This document shows positions 45,327 through 55,692 of a stretch of 64,000 bases of DNA, piece after piece; within the stretch, counting starts at the first letter, position 1, and each line of letters starts with the position of its first letter. The translations under genes and the position numbers were made by a program. The DNA comes from Proales similis. Lineage: Eukaryota > Rotifera > Eurotatoria > Ploima > Proalidae. The notes under the pieces were generated by a model that searched no databases, had not been told where the DNA came from, and worked only from the letters and a program-made list of their open reading frames with translations. The stretch is taken from the NCBI GenBank assembly GCA_019059635.1, contig JAGVRJ010000003.1, forward strand, positions 744,001 to 808,000, written 5' to 3'.

Positions 45327-45798
45327 TTCTGACGACTTGTTTCTAAAAGCGATTAAAAAGTGAGGGAATGAGTTTGACGCGCCAATAAATAGATTGAGAA
45401 AAGTGCAAGTGGCTAAGCTTAGCAGTGGTGGAATAAGCCTAGATGCGTATTGATGAGAACATGGCCGCTACGGACAATATAATCGATTTTCGATTCGATT
45501 CGAACGCTGACGCTAGTTTTATAGCCAAGCTAGAGCGAGCATACATCTATAATCCAGCTGTACACAAATCGAATTCGGCTCAAACAATGCGATCGCGCTT
45601 TTCCTTGAATTCGAGAGCCGAATTTAGTTTAATAGCCATGCGGCTGCCAATATACAACGCGTTCGACTTGGCTTGCTTCTTTAGTCTTGTTCATCTTTTT
45701 TCTTTTACAACAACAAGACTAGCGAGCGCTAAATTTAAGCATTCGATTTGAGTTTAATTTAATTTTATTCCAACTGCAAACAGTCGAGTCGTTTTCAT
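45327..45798. other. Spacer, no supported gene
   Basis: Holds the promoter of the YQQPAQ gene and the 3' UTR of SPOUT1. A 102-residue plus-strand open frame (45443-45751) lacks any motif and is not called. Confidence 0.45.
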
Positions 45799-47588
45799 TT
45801 ATTCATCGGCAGTGGACTGATCGGCTTTTTCTGTCTCGGTGTTATTTGAATTGAGTCGGGATCGGAGCATGGTCATGGCTATGAGCACAGCTTCCTTTTT
45901 AAAGCCACAAGACAACTGTCAATCAATCAGACCGATAATCGTCTGCAAATAGTTTGTTACCTCTAAGCGCATTGAACGGCAGCCGTAAATTCTCGAATTC
46001 GACTCTTCATTCTCGCTGGCGAAATGAAATATTTCCTCCAGATTCTTTGCCTTAAGCTTTTCGTCTGCCTCGATTGCCGCATTTATTCCGCTCAGGCCGC
46101 CGAACACAACCAAAACGTGCCTAGTCGAATGGTCGAATTAGTTCGACAGCAGAAAGTGTTGTGTTGAATTTTAGAATACTTGGCGTTTGGCAAATGCTGC
46201 ACATGATCGAAACTAAGTCGATCGTTGCAATCGACGGCTATTTTAAGGTCGTAATTGCGTCCAAAACTGCTCTCTGGATTTAAATTGTAACGGTCCTGAG
46301 AGTGAAAGAGCACGGGCGGACGAACCTGACAAGAGCTGACGGAACGAGGCGGCATATCTCACTTGATAGCCCCAATAGAGGCCCTTTTCTATTCTGGGCG
46401 TCTGTGGACTAACAAGCACTCCTTTTAGCTTTTTGCCGTCCCGGCTTGTTCGTCTCACTGTCACTCGAATGCCGGCAGCCAGTTTCTTGTCCACTTGAAT
46501 TTTCTGATTCAGAGCAAATGTTCAAGTTGCGATTTGGCTTGTAGGTGAAAGCTCTCGACTTACATTGAGCAGACCGACATCAACCCAAGAGCCAGCATTC
46601 TCTTTGCTTGTGATTTCGGTTGTCACGCCTTCGCGGAAGAGCCACTCTTCGTTTGCCTTCAAATGGTGGGTGGCGTCCAGCGGATGCAAAAGTCCTATTG
46701 AATTGCCTTCTCACATGTTTTCAATTCAGACAAGGAAATTGAAGCTTACCGACGTGTTCGAGATGTCGATGTGGAGGAAATAGAGCTTTGCGAAGATATT
46801 GAGGACATTCGAGATACTCGAGCACCTTGACCACTATCTCGACACTTTCAGTGATTGAACTTTTGAATTTCAGTGTTTCAGTGGTTCATGTTGGGACGGT
46901 GTGGCCACGAGCAGAAAGTTACTTGTTCTCTACGCCCAGATCGTTGTAAATAACAATTTCGTCAACACCGAATAAAACAGCCGAGCGAGCGATCTTGAGA
47001 AAAATTGAATCAACTGCATTCGGTTTTCTCCAGTCTGGAGGAGCTGATTACTTGGCCAGCAAAGCAGGTTTTTAGTGGCTTGGATTGAATTTTGCAAATG
47101 ACCGAGCTCGGAATGGCGATGGTCAACGAATGAGCTCGGCCGATCTCCACTCGGTCCTTTTCGCTTTGTTCTTGCTGTGCCTCTGATTCGCGCGCGAGCT
47201 CGTCACGCTTGCGAATCTTTTTCTCTTCTCTCATTTGCCTGACCAGCCGTTCTAAACATAAAAATCATTCTCTGCCTGTCTCTTCTATTCGAATCAATAA
47301 GCTGACTTACTCGCGCGCTTCCACTTGCGCCATTCGTCAGCCTTTGAAAAGAGTCCAGTTGTAGGCTCTTTTAGGTTTGTTCAACGCCAGCAGAGACTCA
47401 CATACCTTGGCATGGGGTCCGGGCTTTGGCATGTTAAAGTCGATGTTTTTAGATTCGGAATCGGCTCGCTCGTCTTCGCTACTTCCATCATGTTGATCTG
47501 AGGTTTCGTTTGATTTGGCCCGTTTTTCTCCCGAGAGGCTTTTCTTCCTATTTTTTCCTTCCTTTAAGTTTTCGCTAGTTTTGACCAT
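45799..47588 (-). CDS. SPOUT1: SPOUT-domain RNA methyltransferase (CENP-32/C9orf114)
   Basis: About nine short exons from the ATG at 47588 to TAA at 45799. The N-terminus is Lys/Glu-rich, with an EWRKWKRA segment. The family body follows in order: HSLTIAIPSSVI, IARSAVLFGVDEIVIYNDLG, VVKVLEYLECPQYLRKALFP, GLLHPLDATHHL, LAAGIRVTVRRTS, KGLYWGYQVRYA, VVFGGLSGINAAIEAD and EAVLIAMTMLRSRL. These match human SPOUT1 closely and include the beta-barrel insert. The SPOUT trefoil-knot fold binds SAM; the human protein acts on RNA and is needed for centrosome and spindle integrity. The gene is head-to-head with a TRMT2-like gene only about 150 bases away. Confidence 0.92.
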
Positions 47589-47736
47589 TGTTGGCGACTA
47601 CTCTCAAGCTCTTGTCGGCCACTTGATACGACATGTGCATAAAACGTGAGGAATTTCAAACACGAGCTTGGGTCAAGTTTGTTCTGTCTTTTTTTTAAGA
47701 GCACGGTTCGGACCTTTAGCTGAGAAAAATTGCAAA
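47589..47736. promoter_or_regulatory. Compact bidirectional promoter
   Basis: Only about 150 bases lie between the ATG of SPOUT1 (minus) and that of the TRMT2-like gene (plus). Both transcription starts must lie in or very near it. Confidence 0.6.
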
Positions 47737-49585
47737 ATGATTCGCCTCAGACGTCCTGTTTGTTTCACGCTTGCAAAAGACCGAGTCCGAGCGTGGAGCT
47801 GTTCTTCCAGACGCTTTAAAATCACAGACATTAAATGGCCGTGCACCGAGCAGAACACTTACAAATTTGAGCCGTAATCGAATCACACTCGAGACTAATC
47901 CGAAAGTCCCGTTTGATCAGTTTGGTTCAATTTTTAAGTAAAGTCAGTCCGTTTCGAGGAATCAGCTACTCTGATGGCTTGAAAGTGAAATGCGTTTAAA
48001 TATTCACCAGCTTTGCATCGACTCTAATTATTGGTGAAGGTCAAACAATCGGAGTTTGTAGACACGTTTCAGAATGTGCTCATTACATTGAGCTACGATG
48101 AAAAACTGGACGAGAGCTTTAGAAAGAAGCAGTTGGACTCTGGTGCTAAGATGCTGCAGACTGTGCCACTCCCAGTGCCTCTTGTAATCGACAATAAGTT
48201 CAGAACAGCTTCGTGCGTCTAACTCTCCAGCCTTAATCCAGAGTAGCGAGCTCTACCAAGACCTACTCACTGCAGACGTCTATTTGGCCTGTGCAGACAG
48301 AGATGGGCGAAAATTTGTGAAGAGGGCGCGTAATCCAACGCCAACAGCCACAAACGAAGAGGAGATAGAAGAGCTGAATGGTAAGTTGGGTCGATTTGGC
48401 TCGCCAACATGAACGTTGGTCAACATCGAGTTCAAAAGAGGAACACACCATTGGCTTGTACGCCCAGACCGACTATCCGGCCGAGTTCCGACTCGCCTCG
48501 CAGGTGATTAATCGACGACAATTCTGAAGAGGAACGGTCAACTATGCAAACAAGCGCAGTTGTTCGAAGAGCTCTTCAAACGCAGCAAATACGAATGCAA
48601 AGGTCACGCTTCGCACTACAGCAAAAACTGGAGTTGGAGTGAGCTCAGGCTACGACGAACGCCCGATTCTGGCTTGATGCTCATTGTGCCAGTCAATCCT
48701 CGCGATCTCAATACGGTTGGTAATCTCAATCGAACGAGATGAAAACGATTGAATAAGCGGCACCGGATCAAGGACGAAATTTTCCAATTAAAAAATGACA
48801 TATTCAACTGCTTCACTTCAAGCGAAGCCAAAGAAATCGGATTGAGCTCGCTCTACTTTCATCTACTGTGAGTAAGCCAGACAGCTCGCAACATGAACCA
48901 CAACAACTTAAAGTATAATCTCAGAGACCCAGAGCAAGAGATGAACCAATCAAGTGATCGATTTGAGCTTCTGTTCGGTCAGCCCAGACTTGTGTTTGAA
49001 AGCGGTCAATACAAATTCCTGTTCTCGCCGCAGAACTTGTTTCCGACCGTGTTTGAGAGCTACTGGAACTTAAATGTGCAGCAAGCGGCCATGCTGGCTC
49101 AAGTGAAACACGAAAGAGGCATTGACGTGGTTGTTGAGATCGACGGCGCGAACGGCGTGCTTGCCTCTTTAGTTTGCAACGACTTTAAACGATTCCTGAG
49201 CATTCAACACTTCAGTTCGAGCCACGAGGCGTCGGCCAAAAATGTGGAGCTCAACGCTTCGTCTGATCGCTTCCAGTTACAAGCGGGCATTGGCCGAACG
49301 ATCAGGAGCATTCGCACTCTGATCGACGAGCTGGGCGCCAATATTCGCATATGTGTGGTCTTTCAGCCGTTCTATCATGGAATGAAGGAATACCACCGCA
49401 AAGCGAGTAAGTTAGAAATGGACAAACTGACCGAGCCCGTCCAACTCGTTTGTGATAAAAGAAATCGATTTTTAATAGAAAAGGAGGCACTCTTTCAGTT
49501 GCGAACCATTCCGCAGGTCAAGTCGCTGATAATGGTCAATAGCCTGAGCGCCAAATTCAAAATGGAATATTACGGCTACGAGTAA
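47737..49585 (+). CDS. TRMT2-like tRNA uridine methyltransferase relative, active site apparently lost
   Basis: Multi-exon gene. A first exon starting MIRLRRPVCFTLAKDRVRAW is mitochondrial-leader-like. Later exons match TRMT2A/B order: PFRGISYSDGLKVK, PLPVPLVIDNKFRT (family: P-x-P-V-I-N-G-Y-R-N-K), NWSWSELRLRRTPDSGLMLI, SSLYFHLL, FELLFGQPRLVFESGQYKF, then FSPQNLFPTVFESYWNLNVQ. TRMT2 enzymes make m5U54 in tRNA. The SAM motif, normally D-x-C-C-G-x-G, reads EIDGANG. The nucleophile loop, normally V-S-C-N-P, reads MVNSLSA with no Cys, and the D-P-P-R region is not recognisable. It therefore looks like a non-catalytic relative, as partly seen in some TRMT2B proteins. Exons before 48500 are approximate. 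Confidence 0.75.
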
Positions 49586-49992
49586 GCAAACGAAATGAAC
49601 GAGCTCTAAACACAAAGTATTTACGAAACGGACAAAGGCTGATGAAAGGGGAGCGTAGAAAGGACCGGATCTGGGGAGAGCCGTTCACTGCCGTTCAAGC
49701 CCGTCTGGTCGACCAGACGCCGTTCACTTCCTCCTGCCATGTGCTCATTCGTTTGGATAAATAGATTAGAAAGCCGCTCGTCTTGCTCTGCGTTTTTATT
49801 TATAATATGTGAAAATAAGCATAAATGGGAAATGTACATTCAAACACCGAGACAAAGCGGGTTAACTTAGTAAATTAAATTTCTCTTTTTTTTTCGTTAA
49901 ATTTTTAGCTCAATTGGGGAAATTGCTTTTCGGCCGCTTCTCAGCGGTTGCGTGTGTCGGATAAAATTCATCGGACGACGACTCGAGTAGAT
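49586..49992. other. Convergent 3' ends with a perfect palindrome
   Basis: Spacer between the TRMT2-like stop (plus) and the stop of the MARCHF5 paralog (minus). It includes the 18-base palindrome at 49702-49719. Confidence 0.5.
49702..49719. repeat. Perfect 18-base palindrome
   Basis: CGTCTGGTCGACCAGACG reads the same on both strands. It is flanked by two copies of a GCCGTTCACT-type decamer (about 49680 and 49719), giving a direct-repeat/palindrome arrangement about 120 bases after the TRMT2-like stop. Confidence 0.85.
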
Positions 49993-51250
49993 TCAGCACC
50001 GATTAATCGATAATCGCTGTTCAACATGTTGCCCATAGTCCTGAATGTCTCTGTCTACGAGTTGTTTGCACTTTTGTCGCACATATACAATCTTGCATGC
50101 GCCTTTAGCGCCAATAAATAGAAGCGCGCCCTGACAAAATCGATTTAATGATGGCCATTTCGGTCTAATTGCACGAAACAGCGGCTTACCAGGACGGTTC
50201 GTGCCAGCGGCGAGTTTGTGAACGGCAAGCGCTTTAGAATGAGCCAATCGACGCATTTGGCAGCTGTGGGTAAAAGCAGACCGCCGACCACGAGACGTAT
50301 CTTCCTCGCATACTCGTCATCGTCCTTTATCTCGTCCTCTTCTTCGTCACTCTCCACTTCCTCGATCATTTTGCGTCGGCTGCTCAGTGTTTGGCCCATG
50401 AAATAAGCGGCTAGTGAAAGAGACAGCTCATGAAACAGCTCTAGCGCCTATGTCAGAATGTAGAACGCTTACGGAACAGCTTTACGAGCTGATTATGCCA
50501 GTTGAAGAAGCGAGCGCCCACGAGTGCAACAGGCAGCGAGGGAAGACAGATTGCGAGCGCCAGTTTGTTTGTTGTCTTGAGAATTTCAAGCGCTTGCTTG
50601 CAACCGTATACCTTGAATGGGTCGAGCTTAGAACAGCAAATAGGTTGAAACGGGACGTTCGAATGAGAATCACCTGAATCAACGAGAAAACAGAGTAGGA
50701 AGTGGCGCACCAAATGGTGGCCGCGCCGAACATTGACACATTCAGCAGGCTGTAGCTGGTATTCAGGACTTTTTGAATGCGGTCGTAGACATTCAAAAAG
50801 TTTGCTTCAGCTCGATTAGTTGCGGTCGAAATGAGAACGAGATAGAGGTGTGGCGCACTTACTATTGTACGGATAGACGAATGCATACTTGTAGTGGCAT
50901 TGCGGACACTCGATCACAATGCTGACGTCGCCGTTCTGCTTTTGATCGATAAACTGATTGAAGCACTTGAGGTGGGCCATTTTCTTGCGGCACTTGCAAA
51001 CACTGAGCAGTATTGTGCGATTAAATATCTTCAGACTAATCAATCGCTGGTCTATGGGCTGACTGTCGCCCCGACGCATGAACAGTTGATTCTGCTGTTT
51101 GAAAAACTCCTTGACCACAATCTGATCGTGCATATCCAGCTCAATTAATGTCAAACAAATCCAACATTTTCGGCTATTCACGCTCAGCATGTAGTGTTCA
51201 CGAGGGCGCTCGAGCTGACCATAGGACAAGTCTCGGCTTTCGCTCGGCAT
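49993..51250 (-). CDS. Diverged MARCHF5-type RING-CH ubiquitin ligase
   Basis: Five exons (51250-50863, 50804-50674, 50611-50473, 50410-50190, 50130-49993) join in frame to 338 residues. The RING-CH zinc ligands are all present: CWICL, CKCRKKMAHLKC, IECPQCHYKYAF. The spacer between the first and second Cys pairs is about 50 residues instead of the usual 10-20. Membrane segments follow at positions equal to those in MARCHF5: VSMFGAATIWCATSYSVF, LALAICLPSLPVALVGA, VVGGLLLPTAAKCVDWL and GALLFIGAKGACKIVYV. An acidic insert (VESDEEEDEIKDDD) lies before the third. MARCHF5 sits in the outer mitochondrial membrane and controls fission factors. The canonical copy lies 3 kb away on the same strand, so this is a fast-evolving paralog. 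Confidence 0.88.
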
Positions 51251-52582
51251 TCTAGCTTGGTCACTAAGAAGAAAGCGATTAAACCGTGATTAGGACCGGA
51301 AAAAAAGAGCCCAGCAGCTCGAGCGCTGAGTTGAATCAACTTGAACGAGAATGAACGAGAGTGAAAAATGGGAAAGAGCATCTGTACCGGTCGTCGGGGA
51401 TTGGGCGAATAATAAATTATAATAAATCGGACAAGACCACCACCATTGCTAGAGAGCTGTATTCGAGGAGCATAACAATCTGGTCATATGACTGGCACTC
51501 GCCTCTCACCACTTCAGGCTCGGCTCAACAAGGTTTAGCCTGAACCTGGCCAACCCGGCGAGCCGATAAGTGAAATTCGTAAAAATAAACTCTTTTTCAC
51601 TCATTCTCGTATGAAAAATGAAATTATAGCTCTGGATTGATTCAAAAGTGATGCGCTACATTTTCTAGGTGCAGCCCGGTCCAAATCGCTTTTTAAAAAC
51701 TCTTGCAACTGCGAGGATGTCTATTTGCGTGCGTGCGTGCGCGCGCGCGCTTGCGGGCTGGCTTACTCTTTCGCACTCAACATAGTTGTTGGCGAGGAGA
51801 TGGGAGGAGAGGGACCGGCGACCCCGATTCATGCCTTGAGCGAATGCTCGCCATCGTGCTGGATGCACCTATGCTTCAAAAATTATGGCATCATTATGCT
51901 GGCTCGCAGTGAGACATATCTGCTTGTTGCACCATGCGGCTTTGTTAAAATTTTTTCATTCTTCCATCAGCTAAGGCCATGGACAGCAATCTAAGAGACC
52001 ACTTGAGCTGCGCCGAATAAATCATAATTACTCTGGTTTTTTTTTTTTATCAGTTTTAATCATCCGTTCAGAAAGATTTATCTTGCGCGGCGTCGCTTTG
52101 GGCTAACGAGTTCACTTGAACCTTCTGATTTGTTTTTTACCAATGCAGTCCAGACAGCTGTTCTCCAGTTCAGTCACGTTTTAAAAAGCGGGACAAGTGT
52201 GAGAGGCGGGGGCGAGTGGACTTTACCCGCTGCTTGAATACACGAGAAATATGATGAATTTTAACGTCGCAATTCGACACACATTTCATCGCAAATGGCT
52301 CGTTCAGTTAACACAAAAGACAGCGAGAGAGAGAGAGAGAGAGAGAATCGATCCCAAACAGCACGGAATCTCTTTAAAGACAAAATAAAAGATAAACGGC
52401 GTCTGGGTGTCCGACTTTGTGAATAGCTCGCTTGCTTACGAGCCAAATGTCCCGATTGTTTGTATATGAAATGTAAATGAAGCGTTCGTAAACAGTCCAA
52501 GTTGAAAAATGACCAAGCGTTCGGTATAAGAGCTCAAGTCGATCGATGCTCATTCCAAATAGGGTTTTAGTTTGCACCCGAA
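51251..52582. other. 1.3-kb divergent spacer with simple repeats
   Basis: Lies between the divergent starts of the MARCHF5 paralog and the innexin gene. It contains a GCGT/GC run (51728-51750) and a GA run (52324-52346). No supported gene. Confidence 0.5.
52324..52346 (+). repeat. GA dinucleotide tract
   Basis: About 11 GA units some 240 bases before the innexin start. GA tracts can bind GAGA-type factors in arthropods, but nothing here proves that. Confidence 0.8.
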
Positions 52583-54048
52583 ATGATTCTGAAAGATATC
52601 AGAGATGCGGCGTCCAGCACGTTTCGCTCGTTTAACGATGACCACGTTGACCGTCTCTTCAACTTTCACACGGTACTGTTCACGTCGGTCTACTTGCTGT
52701 TCTTGTCGAGGTAGGCGAGCGATTGGCGATTTCCCTCTCTGTCTGTCTCAAGGGTTTGAACGGTTTCAAGTAAACTCTACTACGGCGAGCCAATTCAATG
52801 CGTGGTCGAAAACAATGGCGATAGTGCCAAATTCATTCATTCGATGTAACTTCTCGCCTCGGCTAGTCTTTGACTCATCAACTGGTCACTTATTTCTCTC
52901 AACAACAAAGGTGCTGGCTGAACGGAACCTACGTGGGCGAACGAGTGAACGGGGACGTAATCTACAAAAAGCCCATAGTTTACTATCAATGGATGGTGTT
53001 CGTTCTACTGCTCGAGTGCGCCTTGTTCACATTTCCGTCGTTAATCTGGCGCTTGTTCCTGATGCTCAACGGCTTCGACATGAGCCATTCGGCAAAGAAC
53101 GTACTTCAGGCCAGCTATCTAGCCGAGTATGAGCAGAACTCCAACTGGCTGAAAACGCAGACAAACGTGGATGCTGTTTGCGATCACCTGCGCATGTGCT
53201 TTCTCAAGCAGAGGGATCTGCTCTCCAAGAAATTCAATCTGCTCGGTGTCAAGCGAGACGGCAACAAGAACGAGCCGTCATTGCGCACCAAGCCCGTCTT
53301 TCCCCTCTTCGTTCCTTACATTTTCGTCAAGCTCATCTATCTGCTTGTACTCGTATTCAACTTTTATTGTCTGAGCTTGCTGCTCGGCTTTGACTTTTTG
53401 CAGTTCGGCCCCCGAGCGACCAAGCTGGCGCTGGCCGGCGTCTACTGGGACAATGATTTCTTTCCCAAACAGGCGTTCTGTGACACAACATTTCAAAACA
53501 AAAAGTACGAAAACGTGGGCACCTATTTGTGCTCACTGCCGGCCAATCTGTTCAATCAAATATTTTTCCTTCTCATTTGGTATTGGTTCATGCTCATCGG
53601 CCTGATGAACTTGGCCAGTGTTGTTTACTGGCTGTTGTTCGCGAGCAAATGGCTTAAACGGCGAAACGTGATGAACGCGCTTCAGATAAGCTCGAGCCAC
53701 AAGATAAAAGCCTCTTTGACTGCAGCGATTACAGTGGACGCGATCGGCGACGATTTAAAGCACCAAGATCGGAGCGTGGACGATTTCCTCATCGAACGAA
53801 CCAATCTGAGTCTGATGGAAAATTTCAACTTTTTCATGGAAGACGTCTGCAGCACAGACCTGTTGTTTGCGATCAAAATGCTGAGCATAAACTCAAACCC
53901 GCTTGCGTTCAGAGACATTTTGAACAACTTGTGGTGCCACTACCTCGACTTGGACAATGGACAAGTAAAACGATTAAAGCATCGGCCTTTTGTCAATTTA
54001 AAAAGGCCCAAGGTCAACGATCAGTTTAACGATCAAGTCAGCCTCTAG
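52583..54048 (+). CDS. Innexin gap-junction subunit
   Basis: Three exons (52583-52710, 52771-52845, 52911-54048) join in frame to 446 residues. Innexins form gap junctions and hemichannels in protostomes. The signature YYQWM is present at the start of TM2 (YYQWMVFVLLLECALFTFPS). Four membrane spans are visible: near residues 29-43, 111-133, 214-236 and 298-325. The first loop has its two Cys (PIQC, then CW) and the second its two (FCDTTF and YLCSLP). The N-terminal ILKDIRDAASS helix also fits. The C-terminal tail is basic and of ordinary length. The number or class within the innexin family cannot be assigned. Confidence 0.95.
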
Positions 54049-54366
54049 TCTGCTTTTGGAATAAATTTCTTCTTCAACTGGGCCGCTTTGGCTTTTTCTT
54101 TAACCAACTCTGAACCTCCAAACTTCACCGGCAATAGTTGACGCTTTTTTTTTCTGGTTCGGTTTTTATTTTTTATGTCAAATCCAAGTCAACTTAGTAG
54201 TAGTCATTCTAATGCAGCAGGTATTTACAAGAACGCCTCAGATCGGGACGCATTTGTTTATATATAAACTTATATATATATGTGAGTGTGTGATCTCTAA
54301 ATATGTTAAAATAAGAGAGCGATTAGAGCTTGAAAAAAAAGACGAAAAACACTAGAGAGATATGAA
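54049..54366. other. Convergent 3' ends, TA-rich
   Basis: Spacer between innexin (plus) and MARCHF5 (minus) stops, with a TATATA stretch at about 54258-54281 followed by TG repeats. It holds both 3' UTRs. Confidence 0.5.
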
Positions 54367-55411
54367 TCATAAATTAGAAACATTAGTGGGAAATCGATGG
54401 TGATCGTCATCGTCGTCCTCGGTGCTCATTCTGAGCGTCGGATTGCGATTTGTGCGCAGTTGAATGACTGGCTGCCGGCCTGATTCATTCGCTAGTCGAC
54501 TCAGGCTGGCTGTGCTTGTTAAACTCGGCTCGTAGTTTTTTATTTCTCGGTGAGCTTGGCGCAAAAACTGTTGATGCTTGTAGTAGATTTTCAAGATGCC
54601 TTTGAGGCCAATAAAAGCGATTCCGCCCTTCAAGTTTAGCTTTCGTTTACGGGTCTGTGGTCGAGTCGATTGTCGAGTCGCTTACCAGAATTGATCGCTG
54701 AAAGTTCGATCGGATGCGCTTGAAAAACAGCTTGCCTGATATGGTCGCTATGGTCGGCAGAATGAGACCGCCGCAGATAATTCGCGTGAAAGACACCGGG
54801 TCAGAGTTGGCCGCGTTGGTTATTGTCGGAGTGCGTGGCAGTGGCCGAGCACTCTCGTTTGGCCATAGGACGTTTAACAGGGGCAGTTTGCTTGAATGTT
54901 TCGACCAAAAGTTTAAAACCGCCTCTTCCCACTTGATCAGTCTGCCCAGAATGAGCATGACAGGTATCGCCGGCAGACCAATGAGCATGATCAGAGGGTC
55001 GGCCTTTTCCATCACATTCAGGCCTTCCTTGTGGCCGAGTACTTGCATGATGGTCACTGCTCCGTAAGTGACGGCAGTCCAGTACACCGAGCCGACGAGT
55101 ATGCCGCCGGCCAGGAATGGGCATGCCTTGCAAATAATCTTGTCGATCATGTCCAGAACTCGAACGAAAGGCGCGCTTCTCGGATAGAGGATTATGTAGG
55201 TTGTGTTGCACTGGGGACAGGCAACATCAATCGAGCTGTTGCCCTGCTGTTTCTCGTCAATCCAACGCTGTAGACATGATTTGTGCACCCATTTGGCAGT
55301 ACCGCGGCATTTACACGGCGAGGTCCACGAAGCGGACAGGTCGTCCTCTTCGCTTGCAAAACACACCCAGCAGTGCTTGGGCTCTTCGATTCGTTGCGCA
55401 CTGTCCGACAT
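54367..55411 (-). CDS. MARCHF5: Mitochondrial RING-CH E3 ubiquitin ligase MARCHF5
   Basis: Two exons (55411-54686 and 54627-54367) join in frame to 328 residues. The N-terminal RING-CH domain is complete: CWVCFASEEDD, CKCRGTAKWVHKSCLQRW, ACPQCNTTYIILYP. Four membrane segments follow as in human MARCHF5 (GGILVGSVYWTAVTYGAV, PLIMLIGLPAIPVMLILG, IICGGLILPTIATISG, GGIAFIGLKGILKIYY). It acts in the outer mitochondrial membrane, ubiquitinating fission and quality-control proteins. The C-terminal tail is about 50 residues longer than in human and ends in Asp/His-rich sequence. Confidence 0.96.
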
Positions 55412-55692
55412 TTAATTCTTAATCTGAATCTAGAATCTTCAATCAGGGACCTTTGATTCGCTCAGCAACATTGCAAGTGTGCACACCCTCTAATTCCGAT
55501 GTATCTCGAATGCCTGCATGCACAAGACGAGCGATGCATTTATTTTGACTCTCTCTCTCTCATTTGCTGTTTGGCTGCATAATTTCTAGACATACTCAAG
55601 CCGGTGAGAGTTCACCACACCAACAAGAAAAAAAGAACGCAAACAAAGCACAAACAAGAGACGAGAAGACTAGACGACGTGAGCCAAAAGCG

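Noticed and set aside
45443-45751. 102-residue plus-strand open frame between the secreted gene and SPOUT1
   Set aside because: It has no recognisable motif and occupies promoter and 3' UTR space; possible but unsupported.
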